A stretch of DNA of 64,000 bases, from the NCBI RefSeq assembly GCF_051781005.1, contig NZ_JBPWOA010000028.1:53475-117474 (forward strand), in the 5' to 3' direction. The position numbers were made by a program, and so were the translations under genes. Positions 44,501-51,708 of the stretch are shown piece after piece. The stretch's first letter is position 1. Each line of letters opens with the position of its first letter. The notes under the pieces were generated by a model. The model worked only from the letters and a program-made list of their open reading frames with translations, did not search any database and was not told the DNA's origin. This DNA is from Anabaena sp051781005 (GTDB lineage Bacteria; Cyanobacteriota; Cyanobacteriia; Cyanobacteriales; Nostocaceae).

Positions 44501-45049
44501 GGGGAGAACTTGATGAGATAAGCGATCGCGAATTTTTTCTAACTCTAATTTGACACTTTCTTCATCTTTTTCTCTTAAGTCTAAAACCTCCATTTCGTAA
44601 GCGGGTACTTGTTCTAGAATTTGCTGCTGACCATCTGCTAACACTACAGACCGCAGCATATCATGACGTGAAATTAATTTTTGCAGCCCCCAATTTAATC
44701 TTTCTAGGTTTAAATCATGGCCTTCTATTTCGTAATAACCATGATTAGAAACACTGCCTAAATCTAATACATTACTACGACCCACCCAGAATGCGTGTTG
44801 CATATCAGTGAGGGGAAAAGGTTCATAACATAGCTCTGGTTTTGGCACAACAACTGGTAAAGCTTTATCGTTAGCATCTTGACTATTTTGATGCAGCAAT
44901 CTCAGCAAATCTGCTTTATGCTCAGTTAGTAAATCTCGCAATTCTGGTGTAATTATTCCCTTGGGTGCATCAATTAAAAGTGCATCTTCGTTAGCAGATA
45001 GTTTTACACCTTTGTTAGCAAGATTATTTAACAGTAAATGTAAGTTCAT
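41576..45049 (-). CDS. NRPS: docking-Cy-A-PCP, heterocyclising module
   Basis: A 1157-residue NRPS. Residues 1-52 resemble a TubC N-terminal docking domain. The condensation-type domain (about 70-490) is a cyclisation domain: it has DLQVFDAWS (the DxxxxDxxS motif replacing HHxxxDG) and GDFTS. The A domain (about 505-1010) has YTSGSTGLPKG; aligned by eye, the pocket reads D-L-Y-N-I-G-I-I-W-K, 7 of 10 positions as in Cys-activating modules of yersiniabactin and pyochelin type. The PCP motif is FFDIGGNSL near 1090. It should condense a salicyl group with Cys and cyclise to a thiazoline. The ATG at 45049 is chosen over a TTG at 45061. Confidence 0.93.
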   Translation of the reverse strand: MNLHLLLNNLANKGVKLSANEDALLIDAPKGIITPELRDLLTEHKADLLRLLHQNSQDANDKALPVVVPKPELCYEPFPLTDMQHAFWVGRSNVLDLGSVSNHGYYEIEGHDLNLERLNWGLQKLISRHDMLRSVVLADGQQQILEQVPAYEMEVLDLREKDEESVKLELEKIRDRLSHQVLPADQWPLFEFRATKLDQERVRLHVSYDLQVFDAWSLFRLFDEWFALYQNPDAVLPSLDLSFRDYVLAERSLQQTELYKRSQDYWFSRLDNFPPAPDLPLAKNPKQLKQHRCRRYQASLPQPEWQQLKQKAAQAGLTPSGVLLAAFAEILTVWGNNPQFTINLAQFNRLPLHPQVNDILGDFTSVILLAVDNSTPEPFTERSRRIQQQLWQDLEHRYISGVRVVRELARRKGTGPSAMPVVFTSTLGFSSLGQKTMTFSHFGELVYGISQASQAWMDVQVWEEKEELTFNWDVVEELFPEGLIADMFEAYRNFLKLLATSESAWLVTSRQLIPPAQLAQREAINFTAAPISEELLHTLFATQAQQRGTEPAIISAQRTLTYQELYQLSNQLGHQLRQLGVTPNQLVAVFMEKGWEQIVAVLGILAAGGAYVPIDPQLPQQRQKYLLENSEVQIILTQSWLQEKLELPSQMQCLCIDADELATESKQPLQPVQTPDDLAYVIYTSGSTGLPKGVMITHRNVVNVVVHTNQRFNIGSQDSILALTALNHDLSVYDIFGLLAAGGKIIIPDAEVVKDPAHWAKLLVEQQVTLWNSVPAMMEMLVEYAESESIFLPASLRLAILGGDWLPLALPRCLKSSVKGIEILSIGGPTETTIWNIGYLIAEVNPNWQSIPYGKPMANSQYYILNTALEDCPVWVTGEIYCAGVQLAQGYWRNEEKTSANFITHPRTGERIYRTGDLGRYLPDGNIEFCGRADFQIKIRGYRIEAGEIEAALMQHPAVRTAVITATGKHNSKERLVAYILSKNQNPPVEDLHNFLREKLPEYMLPSAFIFLDHLPLSANGKVDRLALPTQESLLQEFAVTYVEPQNDVQQMIAKIWEEVLGLEKVGVNHNFFDIGGNSLTITKVYSQLKKSWTKDSNSLSVVDLFKYPTIRLLANYLNQNESSNSSAKAESNELNQKLEDGKNRLKQRFTKSLRAK

Positions 45050-45070
45050 ATTTTTAACCAAATAATAGAT

Positions 45071-45252
45071 TATACGAAATTGATATGAAGTTGCATGGAA
45101 TCAGATATCAAGAATAATTGACCGCAGATAAACACAGATAAAGATTGATAATTCGGCTTTGCTGAATGAAAGTATGATTTTATCTCGCAGAGGTGCAGAG
45201 GTACAGAGAGTAAGAGTTTGAGAGATGAAAGCCTCACATAAAATTGGTATTA
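45071..45252. mobile_element. MITE-like element, family C, copy 3
   Basis: Left end GAAATTGATATGAAGTTGC, right end CTCACATAAAATTGGTATTA. It is longer than the other copies because of an internal segment (CTCGCAGAGGTGCAGAGGTA) also found at about 16330 and 1962. It fills the gap between the KAS III-like gene and the NRPS gene. Confidence 0.8.
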
Positions 45253-45254
45253 GA

Positions 45255-46754
45255 CTATAAACTCAATATTTCTCTTTCTTCTGTGGTGATTGCTTCTTTA
45301 GCGATTAATTTTGTTAAAGCTAATTGATTGAGCAGTTCTGTTGCCAATGTATTTATATTTTGTTCACCTAAAAGTTGATTTAATGAAACTTGTAACTGTA
45401 AATCAGATTCAATTTTATTCTTCAACATAATTGCCATTAAGGAATCAAGCAATGTAGCAAAAAATTGTTTTTTATCTAAATTTTCTAAAGGAATTTGTAA
45501 TAAATTAATCATGGATTCTAAAAGATACATTTCCAACATTTGCTGTTGTGAATCGGTCGCAGCAGCGAGAATTTTTTCTCGATAAAAGGTATTGAGTGGT
45601 GTTGATAAATTACTAATTTTTGCTGGCTTAACTATTTCATCCTCCCAAGTCACGCTGATGGGATCAGCCGGAACTTGACCCAAGGCTACATCACCCCAAC
45701 GCATCACAGTTGCTGCCGCAGTTGCTGCCGCACCTTTTGTATAAACAAGAACTAAATCATTTTCACGAATCTTACCCGTGTGGACAGCGTGATACAAATT
45801 GGCGATGGGAAGCACAGGGCCAATATTTGCATAGCGAGGGTAGAGATTAATGGTGCGCTCTGGATTGATACCTAAAGCTCTAGTACAAACACTGGCATAC
45901 CAAGCAGTAGGAGTATTGAAGGCAAAAAAATCAATTTGGTCAAGGGTCACACCAGCCGCAGCCACAGCCGCATTACAGCATTGACGGACAAAATCTACAG
46001 CTGTTTCGGCGAGGGTGTTGGCGTTTGTTCCAGTACGAGTACGTATCTGCGGTTGTTTTTGAGCATCAGTTACCAGTTCATGTACGTAAGCACCACAAGT
46101 TTCAGCAGTATGAACAATTTTGTTACCGAGGATTCCTTGATGAGGTTTCAGCAAACCAACTACAAAAGCACCAGCACCATCACCCATTGACCAAGAGAGG
46201 GTATCTTCTTCATCGACAGTGTTAGATCCGATTTGGGAAACAACTACTAAAATATTGCGGTATGCACCTACTTGCACCAGTGCATGAGCATTTTCTAAAG
46301 CAACTAAGGCGCTAGAACAGGTGGATTCTAAATTCCAAGCCGGACATTGTAATTCTAGTTGGTGAGCGAGGTAAGAGGCATGACCAGGGCCAATATGTTC
46401 GCTGAAGAGTGAAGCTACAATCAGCAGATCAATTTCATTATGGGAGAGTTTAGCAGATGCGATCGCATCTTTTGCTGCATGACACTCCAACTTTAATGAT
46501 GACTCGTCCTCACCAAGCACTCGGCGCTCAACGTTCCCCCGAAATGCATCAGACAAATAAGGTGCTACTTCTTGTGACCAAATATCAATCCCGTTATTGT
46601 CCGAGGTAGATTCTATAGCAGGAGAAACTCTTGTTTTTCTGAGCTTTTCTTTAGCGAACAAATTGGGGTATTTATTACGCCAATAATCATTTGTACGGAT
46701 GATACTAGGAAAGCTAACTGCAAGTGAGCGAATACCTACTGGACAATTGTTCAT
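45255..46754 (-). CDS. KAS III/CerJ-like acyltransferase with altered triad
   Basis: A 499-residue thiolase-fold protein. The nucleophile is C146 in the motif LESTCSSALVAL, and a YANIGP motif holds N310, where FabH has its Asn. The usual His (HQAN in FabH) is replaced by N280 (AFNTPTAW). A C-terminal region of about 120 residues beyond the normal KAS III length is unrecognised. Within a siderophore-type cluster it might transfer an acyl group, close a ring or release the product, as CerJ-like proteins do; none of this is shown. The ATG at 46754 is chosen over a TTG at 46781. Confidence 0.8.
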   Translation of the reverse strand: MNNCPVGIRSLAVSFPSIIRTNDYWRNKYPNLFAKEKLRKTRVSPAIESTSDNNGIDIWSQEVAPYLSDAFRGNVERRVLGEDESSLKLECHAAKDAIASAKLSHNEIDLLIVASLFSEHIGPGHASYLAHQLELQCPAWNLESTCSSALVALENAHALVQVGAYRNILVVVSQIGSNTVDEEDTLSWSMGDGAGAFVVGLLKPHQGILGNKIVHTAETCGAYVHELVTDAQKQPQIRTRTGTNANTLAETAVDFVRQCCNAAVAAAGVTLDQIDFFAFNTPTAWYASVCTRALGINPERTINLYPRYANIGPVLPIANLYHAVHTGKIRENDLVLVYTKGAAATAAATVMRWGDVALGQVPADPISVTWEDEIVKPAKISNLSTPLNTFYREKILAAATDSQQQMLEMYLLESMINLLQIPLENLDKKQFFATLLDSLMAIMLKNKIESDLQLQVSLNQLLGEQNINTLATELLNQLALTKLIAKEAITTEEREILSL

Positions 46755-46830
46755 GACAGAATTATTTCTAAATAGTAACAAGTTGAAAAGTAGGGTGTAT
46801 TATGCAGCAGAGTAACGCACCTTCAATTTC

Positions 46831-46941
46831 AGGACTTACGCAAGATGTGACCGAAAACCTGATTCTTCCGTAGGGGTAATTCATGTAGCTTGCTTCCCGA
46901 AGGGTATTACCCCTACTTTCGTTGTGTTGTGCGTAAGTCCT
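46831..46941. mobile_element. MITE-like element, family E, copy 1
   Basis: Ends AGGACTTACGCA and TGCGTAAGTCCT are perfect 12-bp inverted repeats. The inside holds a second palindrome, GTAGGGGTAATTC against GTATTACCCCTAC. It lies between the salicylate synthase and KAS III-like genes. Related ends occur at 48500-48645 and 39612-39694. Confidence 0.8.
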
Positions 46942-47010
46942 AAATTTATGATGATGCTGTAATCAATGGTGATAATATACCCTAAAATCGTCAATAAATA
47001 TCTGAGTTTT

Positions 47011-48333
47011 TTAAGCCTCCAAAACTAAATTATTTAACATCGTATTCATCTTATTAACTGACTCAATATACTCTTTTTCTGGAACTGATTCGGCAACAAT
47101 TCCAGCGCCAGCATTCAAGTGAATTTTATTGCCGTATTGGTAAACCGAGCGAATAGCGATCGCAATATCTGCTGCCCCATTACTATCTACCCAACCAATA
47201 CCACCAGCATAAATTCCTCTCGGTTCATCTTCTAGATTGTTAATCCATTCCAAGGCTTGTTTTTTATCAATTCCAGAAACAGTAATTCCAGGGAATAAAA
47301 CTTTCAAAGCATCCCACAAAGTATTTCCTGGTAGGAGTTGACCACCGACTCGTGAGGATAAATGTTGTACACAACGGTATTTTTTGACTTCCATAAAATC
47401 AAAAACTCGCACAGTTTCTGGTAAACAAAGTGAAGTAATCTCATTTTGTGCTAACCAGGCAGAAAGTGAATGTTCTTTCACCTCTTTTGCATCTGTAAAC
47501 AGTTCACCACTTAATCGTGTATCTTCTTCTGAGTCTGCACCACGAGGTCGAGTTGCTGCTAGGGGATTTGTAACTACAAAACCATCTTCGTTCACTTGCA
47601 TGAGAATCTCAGGACTAAAACCAACAGCGCGAATATCTTCTAAATTCAGACAGTAGGAACGCGCAGAATTGTTGGCTTTAGAACCGACCACATAAGTCCC
47701 TAAGATATCTAAATTACCCGTTACTTTAACGGAACGGGAAATAATTGCTTTTTGCAAATCACCGTTTTGAATTGCTGTAATTAAAGTACCAACACGGTTT
47801 TTGTAATTTTCGTTATCACTAAAGTCAACTACTAAAGAAGTTAAGTCATAATCTGGTAAAAAAGTCTCAACAAATAATAGTTCTTCAATCTGGTCTAATG
47901 ACTTAGTAGTTTTGAGATGAACTCCTGTTTCTGTAAAGCGTAATTCAGTCTCAGGAATCAAAAAATAAAGCAGTTCTTGAGAAATTGCTTTAGAATATGC
48001 CGAATAAAAACGAGCTATATCAAATGCAATATAACCATAAGCCGTCCAATTTTTAATATTCAAAGACTTGAGCAAAGTCTCTACTTGTTTCAAAGGATCG
48101 CTGACTGGTTCAGAGTGAAACTTTCCTAAACCATTAATGACTACAGAGTCTTGGCTTACCGAAACCCTAACAAGTTCATTACCAGCAATCCGAACTTCAT
48201 TATTGCCTTCATACATCACATAGTTAGAAAAAATCCCAGCTTCTAGCAGATTCTTTAAAACCAGAATAGGCTCTCTTCGACCTGGTATAAATGTTTCATG
48301 ATACTTTATTTCAGTCTTTAGTTCAGCTACCAT
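47011..48333 (-). CDS. Salicylate (isochorismate) synthase, MbtI/Irp9-like
   Basis: A 440-residue chorismate-using enzyme that would supply salicylate. The acid/base Lys lies in GDLQKAIISRSV, ATRPRG stands where the family has GTRxxG, and the C-terminal half has LSGELFTDAKEVKEH and the metal-binding IYAGGIGWVDSNGAADIAIAIR. Length fits one-step salicylate synthases (about 435-450); no separate pyruvate lyase gene is present. The start is the ATG at 48333, 8 bp after AAGGA; the open frame to 48474 adds residues encoded by a mobile element. Isochorismate-only activity cannot be excluded. Confidence 0.9.
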   Translation of the reverse strand: MVAELKTEIKYHETFIPGRREPILVLKNLLEAGIFSNYVMYEGNNEVRIAGNELVRVSVSQDSVVINGLGKFHSEPVSDPLKQVETLLKSLNIKNWTAYGYIAFDIARFYSAYSKAISQELLYFLIPETELRFTETGVHLKTTKSLDQIEELLFVETFLPDYDLTSLVVDFSDNENYKNRVGTLITAIQNGDLQKAIISRSVKVTGNLDILGTYVVGSKANNSARSYCLNLEDIRAVGFSPEILMQVNEDGFVVTNPLAATRPRGADSEEDTRLSGELFTDAKEVKEHSLSAWLAQNEITSLCLPETVRVFDFMEVKKYRCVQHLSSRVGGQLLPGNTLWDALKVLFPGITVSGIDKKQALEWINNLEDEPRGIYAGGIGWVDSNGAADIAIAIRSVYQYGNKIHLNAGAGIVAESVPEKEYIESVNKMNTMLNNLVLEA

Positions 48334-48387
48334 CAACTTGATCCTTTTTGATAAATTCTTAAGTAATACCAATTCTCTAAACCGAGA

Positions 48388-48493
48388 TATAGCGATTTTC
48401 GGTTGAGTGAGATAAAAGAACCCCACCCCCAACCCCCTCCCCGCAAGCGATGAGGGGGCTATGATGTATTTCATTCAAATGCATACCGCTATA
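48388..48493. mobile_element. MITE-like element, family B, copy 4
   Basis: A 106-bp copy. Starts TATAGCGATTTTCGGTTGAG, ends ATGCATACCGCTATA. It lies upstream of the salicylate synthase gene, next to a degenerate family E element. Confidence 0.85.
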
Positions 48494-48499
48494 ATCCCT

Positions 48500-48645
48500 A
48501 GGACTTACGCAACTGGCACATTGGTAAGGTGCATCAGATATCCAAAATCTGTTGATTTACTAGATTTATGCAGTCTGACGTGGTTGGTGAGCTTGCCGAA
48601 CCACACCCTACAATAGATTTCTGGTGTGACACGCAGCTTTAGTCC
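48500..48645. mobile_element. MITE-like element, family E, degenerate copy
   Basis: Left end AGGACTTACGCAACTGGCAC; the right end CACGCAGCTTTAGTCCT is diverged. With the family B copy it fills most of the 434-bp gap between the aryl ligase and salicylate synthase genes. Confidence 0.55.
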
Positions 48646-48767
48646 TAATCCTTCCCATCAAAGATTACCTATCTACTTCCTTCTTCCCTCTTCCTTCTTC
48701 CTTCGCGCTCTTCGCGCCTTCGCGGTTCATTTAATCCATATTCCTTGAGTATCTAAAATTCCCCCAA

Positions 48768-50324
48768 CTACGAATTAAGAACAAGATTTTGTTGCTTAAA
48801 TAATAAATGACGGTGAATTTTGCCAGTTGCCGTGCGGGGTAAACATTCTACAAAGCGAACTATTTTTGGAGCCTTGAAGTGAGGTAATTGCTGTTTAGCA
48901 AATCTCCGAATACTACTTTCTAATTCAGGTGATGCTTCCTGTCCCGACTGAAGGCTAACATAAGCCACAATTTGAGTTAACTGTTCACCACCTTCAGATT
49001 CTGGGACTACAGCTACTTCTAAAATCTGGGGATGTTGATGCAAAACATCCTCAATTTCTATAGGTGATATCCACTGACCATTGACCTTAAATAGGTCGTC
49101 AGATCGCCCGATGAATCGGAAATAATTATCTGCATCACGCACATATTTATCCCCAGTCCGCATAGTCTGTCCATAAATAGCTTTGCGCGTTTGCGATAGC
49201 CGATTCCAATAACCCAACATCAGGCTTTCTCCACTCACCTGTAAGTTACCAATCGTGCCTGGAGGACAAGGAATACCATCGTCGTCAACAATTTCAACAT
49301 CATAACCAGGGACTGGACGACCTGAAGTTCCTGTTCTGCACTCTCCTATGCGATTGGAGAGAAATATGTGTAAAAACTCTGTAGTACCAATGCCTTCACA
49401 AATTTCGTGGTTGTAAGTTTTCAGCCATTGTTGCCAAATACTTTTGGGTAGTTGTTCAGCAGCGGATACACATAAACGCAAAGAAGAAACATCTAAAGGT
49501 GAGATTTCATCAACAGCGAGAATAGCTGCATAAATACTAGGTATTCCAAACAGTACCGTCGGTCGATATCGCTGGATGTCGGTAATAATTTCAAAAGCAT
49601 TGTTACCATTCGATAGTACAGCTGCTGCACCAACTGCCATTGGCATATATAAGGTGTTACCCAAGCCATAGGCAAAGGACATATTCGCAACTGAATAGGT
49701 GATGTCATCTGGATGCAGACCTAGGGTGTTTTTAGCGTACTGTTCTGCACAAACCACCATACTTTGATGGAGATGAATTACACCTTTAGGTCGTCCTGTA
49801 CTACCAGAAGTGTAAAGCCAAAAAGCTGGTTCATCCCGCGATGTTTTCGCCCAATCTAATAATTCACCTTGCTGGGTTAGTTGGGATAAAAATGAATTTT
49901 CCCCATCTATGGATAGAATACTACGCAAATACGGCGACTGGATAGGAGCTAATTTTTGTTGCCATTCTTCGGTTGTGAGTAAGACTTTAGCACGGCAGTC
50001 TTGCAAAATATACTGAATGTCATCAGCATTGTAAGCAGTATTAATGGGGATAGGCACAGCGCCTAACCAAATAGCACCCCAAAAGGCAAAGACAAATTCT
50101 GGTGTATCTGGGACAAGAATTGCGATGCGGTTTTCTGATTCTAAACCAAGATGAGAAAGTAATTTAGCAGTGCGTCGGACAAAACTACTCACTTGAGTGT
50201 AAGTATAAGTCTGATCTTGATAGTAAAATGCTGTTCTCTCGCTGCGTTCCTGGGCTAAATTGCCTTCTATAAAGTAAGCTGCAACGTTAAATAATGGAGG
50301 CAAAAGTTCAGAAATACTGTCCAT
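48768..50324 (-). CDS. Aryl-acid AMP/CoA ligase (salicylate activation)
   Basis: A 518-residue ANL-family adenylating enzyme. Core motifs: YTSGSTGRPKGV near residue 171, GIGTTEFLH near 310, MRTGDKYVRDADNYFRFIGRSDD in the hinge region and PRTATGKIHR with the catalytic Lys near 505. Several segments (VIHLHQSM, SFAYGLGNTLYMPM) resemble benzoate-CoA ligases rather than EntE/DhbE-type aryl-AMP ligases. Its job is probably to load salicylate on the adjacent carrier protein, which starts 24 bp upstream in the same operon; a CoA-thioester route is possible. Confidence 0.88.
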   Translation of the reverse strand: MDSISELLPPLFNVAAYFIEGNLAQERSERTAFYYQDQTYTYTQVSSFVRRTAKLLSHLGLESENRIAILVPDTPEFVFAFWGAIWLGAVPIPINTAYNADDIQYILQDCRAKVLLTTEEWQQKLAPIQSPYLRSILSIDGENSFLSQLTQQGELLDWAKTSRDEPAFWLYTSGSTGRPKGVIHLHQSMVVCAEQYAKNTLGLHPDDITYSVANMSFAYGLGNTLYMPMAVGAAAVLSNGNNAFEIITDIQRYRPTVLFGIPSIYAAILAVDEISPLDVSSLRLCVSAAEQLPKSIWQQWLKTYNHEICEGIGTTEFLHIFLSNRIGECRTGTSGRPVPGYDVEIVDDDGIPCPPGTIGNLQVSGESLMLGYWNRLSQTRKAIYGQTMRTGDKYVRDADNYFRFIGRSDDLFKVNGQWISPIEIEDVLHQHPQILEVAVVPESEGGEQLTQIVAYVSLQSGQEASPELESSIRRFAKQQLPHFKAPKIVRFVECLPRTATGKIHRHLLFKQQNLVLNS

Positions 50325-50348
50325 CCAACTTTCCTTTTAGGCTAAATA

Positions 50349-50594
50349 TTAGGTTTTGTTAGCGATCGCCGCCTCGACTACATTGCAGACTTGAGCCAAT
50401 GTCATATTTTGCCAAGCTTCTAGTTTGATGTTGACCCCTAGTTTTCGTTTTAGTCCCAAAGCAATTTCTACTGTTTCTACGGAATCAATCTGTAAATCTT
50501 TGCTTAAAAAGGTGTCTTCACACAGCGATTCTTCGGGAATACCTAAATCAGTCAGTATTGTTTTCAAGGTATTCATCACGTTTAAGGTATCCAT
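50349..50594 (-). CDS. Stand-alone aryl/acyl carrier protein
   Basis: An 81-residue carrier protein with the phosphopantetheine site at S38 in LQIDSVETVEI. It has the four-helix ACP pattern and follows the FLSKDLQIDS form of typical type II ACPs. As first gene of the minus-strand arm, next to the ligase, it is the likely acceptor of the salicyl starter and donor to the Cy domain. There is no isochorismatase fusion, unlike EntB. Confidence 0.88.
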   Translation of the reverse strand: MDTLNVMNTLKTILTDLGIPEESLCEDTFLSKDLQIDSVETVEIALGLKRKLGVNIKLEAWQNMTLAQVCNVVEAAIANKT

Positions 50595-51439
50595 GAAGCA
50601 AAAAACTCCCCAGCTTATGACTCGAAGTCAAGCGCAGATTTCTGGCTGTATTTAATTAGACCTTTTGCAAAAGACTCCCTGGACGATGCCTGGGGTGTTT
50701 GCTAGTAGCTGGCGCTCACAACAAACAATTTGATTCGAGCTAATTAATGCAACTAATTTTCAATTATGCCTGTAGATACTCTAATAGTAATTAATTGCAT
50801 TTGCAATCAATATTACATAGAAAATGATTATCGAAAAATATTTTATACATCATTATAGATTATATTTTGGTTTATCTATGTCTTAAGATAGATGCCAAAT
50901 GCCAAAAAATAAAAATCTTCGTTTTTCTAGGAATTACAACTCTTTTTTCTAGATAATTTAGGTAAAACTACTTTGCTGAAGAGGCTGAAAGAATTGCATA
51001 GACGGCATTTTGCATGAGAATATACCGGAACACCAATTTTTTTGTACCTATATTTTCTGGGTTTAGGCTTGCCAAAATTGTTCACCTGTATTAATCTAAT
51101 GAAAGTTACTTGCAATAAGTAGCTTTTTGATGTCAATCTAGGTTTCAGGAAGATCACTAAAATTGAGACTCTAATAAAAATAACTTTCAATAGATTCTCA
51201 AGTATCTATCCATCAACACCTAGCTTGCTTCCCGCTGAGTGGGATAACCTCTCTCATGCTCAGAAATAAATGTCTAGTAGTCTGTCAAATACAGAGTTTG
51301 ATGGATAAAGAGAAATGAACCGCAAAGGACGCGAAGAGCGCGAAGGAAAGAAGGAAGAAGGAAGATTTATTTGCCCGTCAATTAGTTTTGGATAAACTAC
51401 TAGACTTGTCTAGTATTGAACACAGATGGATACAGATAA
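50595..51439. promoter_or_regulatory. Divergent promoter region of NRPS-PKS cluster
   Basis: With the family A element and short tail that follow, this separates the two cluster arms by 1.1 kb. No gene is supported (a minus-strand 87-codon frame at 50927-51190 has no recognisable features). It includes the 14-bp palindrome ATTGCATTTGCAAT (50794-50807) and, at 50821-50840, AAAATGATTATCGAAAAATA, which loosely recalls half of a Fur box. Iron regulation is only a guess. Around 51316-51365 there is an AGGACGCGAAGAGCGCGAAG-type purine-rich dispersed segment. Confidence 0.4.
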
Positions 51440-51585
51440 GGGACTTCCAAATAAAAAAATATTCAATTGATTCTTGTGGGGTAGGCATCTTGCCTGCCCT
51501 TAAACCCGGACAGGCTAGACTTGTACTGAGCTTGTCGAAGTAAGCCCATCCCACAAGATTGGATAATTTATTTCCTGGAAGTCCC
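51440..51585. mobile_element. MITE-like element, family A, copy 4
   Basis: Ends GGGACTTCCAAATAAAAAAA and TTTATTTCCTGGAAGTCCC. It is flanked by direct repeat TAA (51437-51439 and 51586-51588). Interior very similar to copies 1 and 2 (GACTTGTACTGAGCTTGTCG shared with copy 1). A lone family C end (CCTCACATAAAATTGCTATA, about 51626-51645) lies 40 bp further right. Confidence 0.85.
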
Positions 51586-51708
51586 TAAAGATGGATTAAT
51601 CAAGGGATTTCATGATTATGTGCAGCCTCACATAAAATTGCTATAAGAGGGAAATTTGATCTGAAGCATCAAGTTTCCACTATAAAAATTTTTCCACAAC
51701 TAACTTTT

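Noticed and set aside
48334..48474. 47-residue N-terminal extension of salicylate synthase
   Set aside because: It runs through a family B element; AAGGA and ATG at 48333 give a protein of family length.
50927..51190. 87-codon minus-strand frame in the divergent promoter
   Set aside because: Low-complexity composition and no homology-like motif; spacing fits regulatory DNA better.
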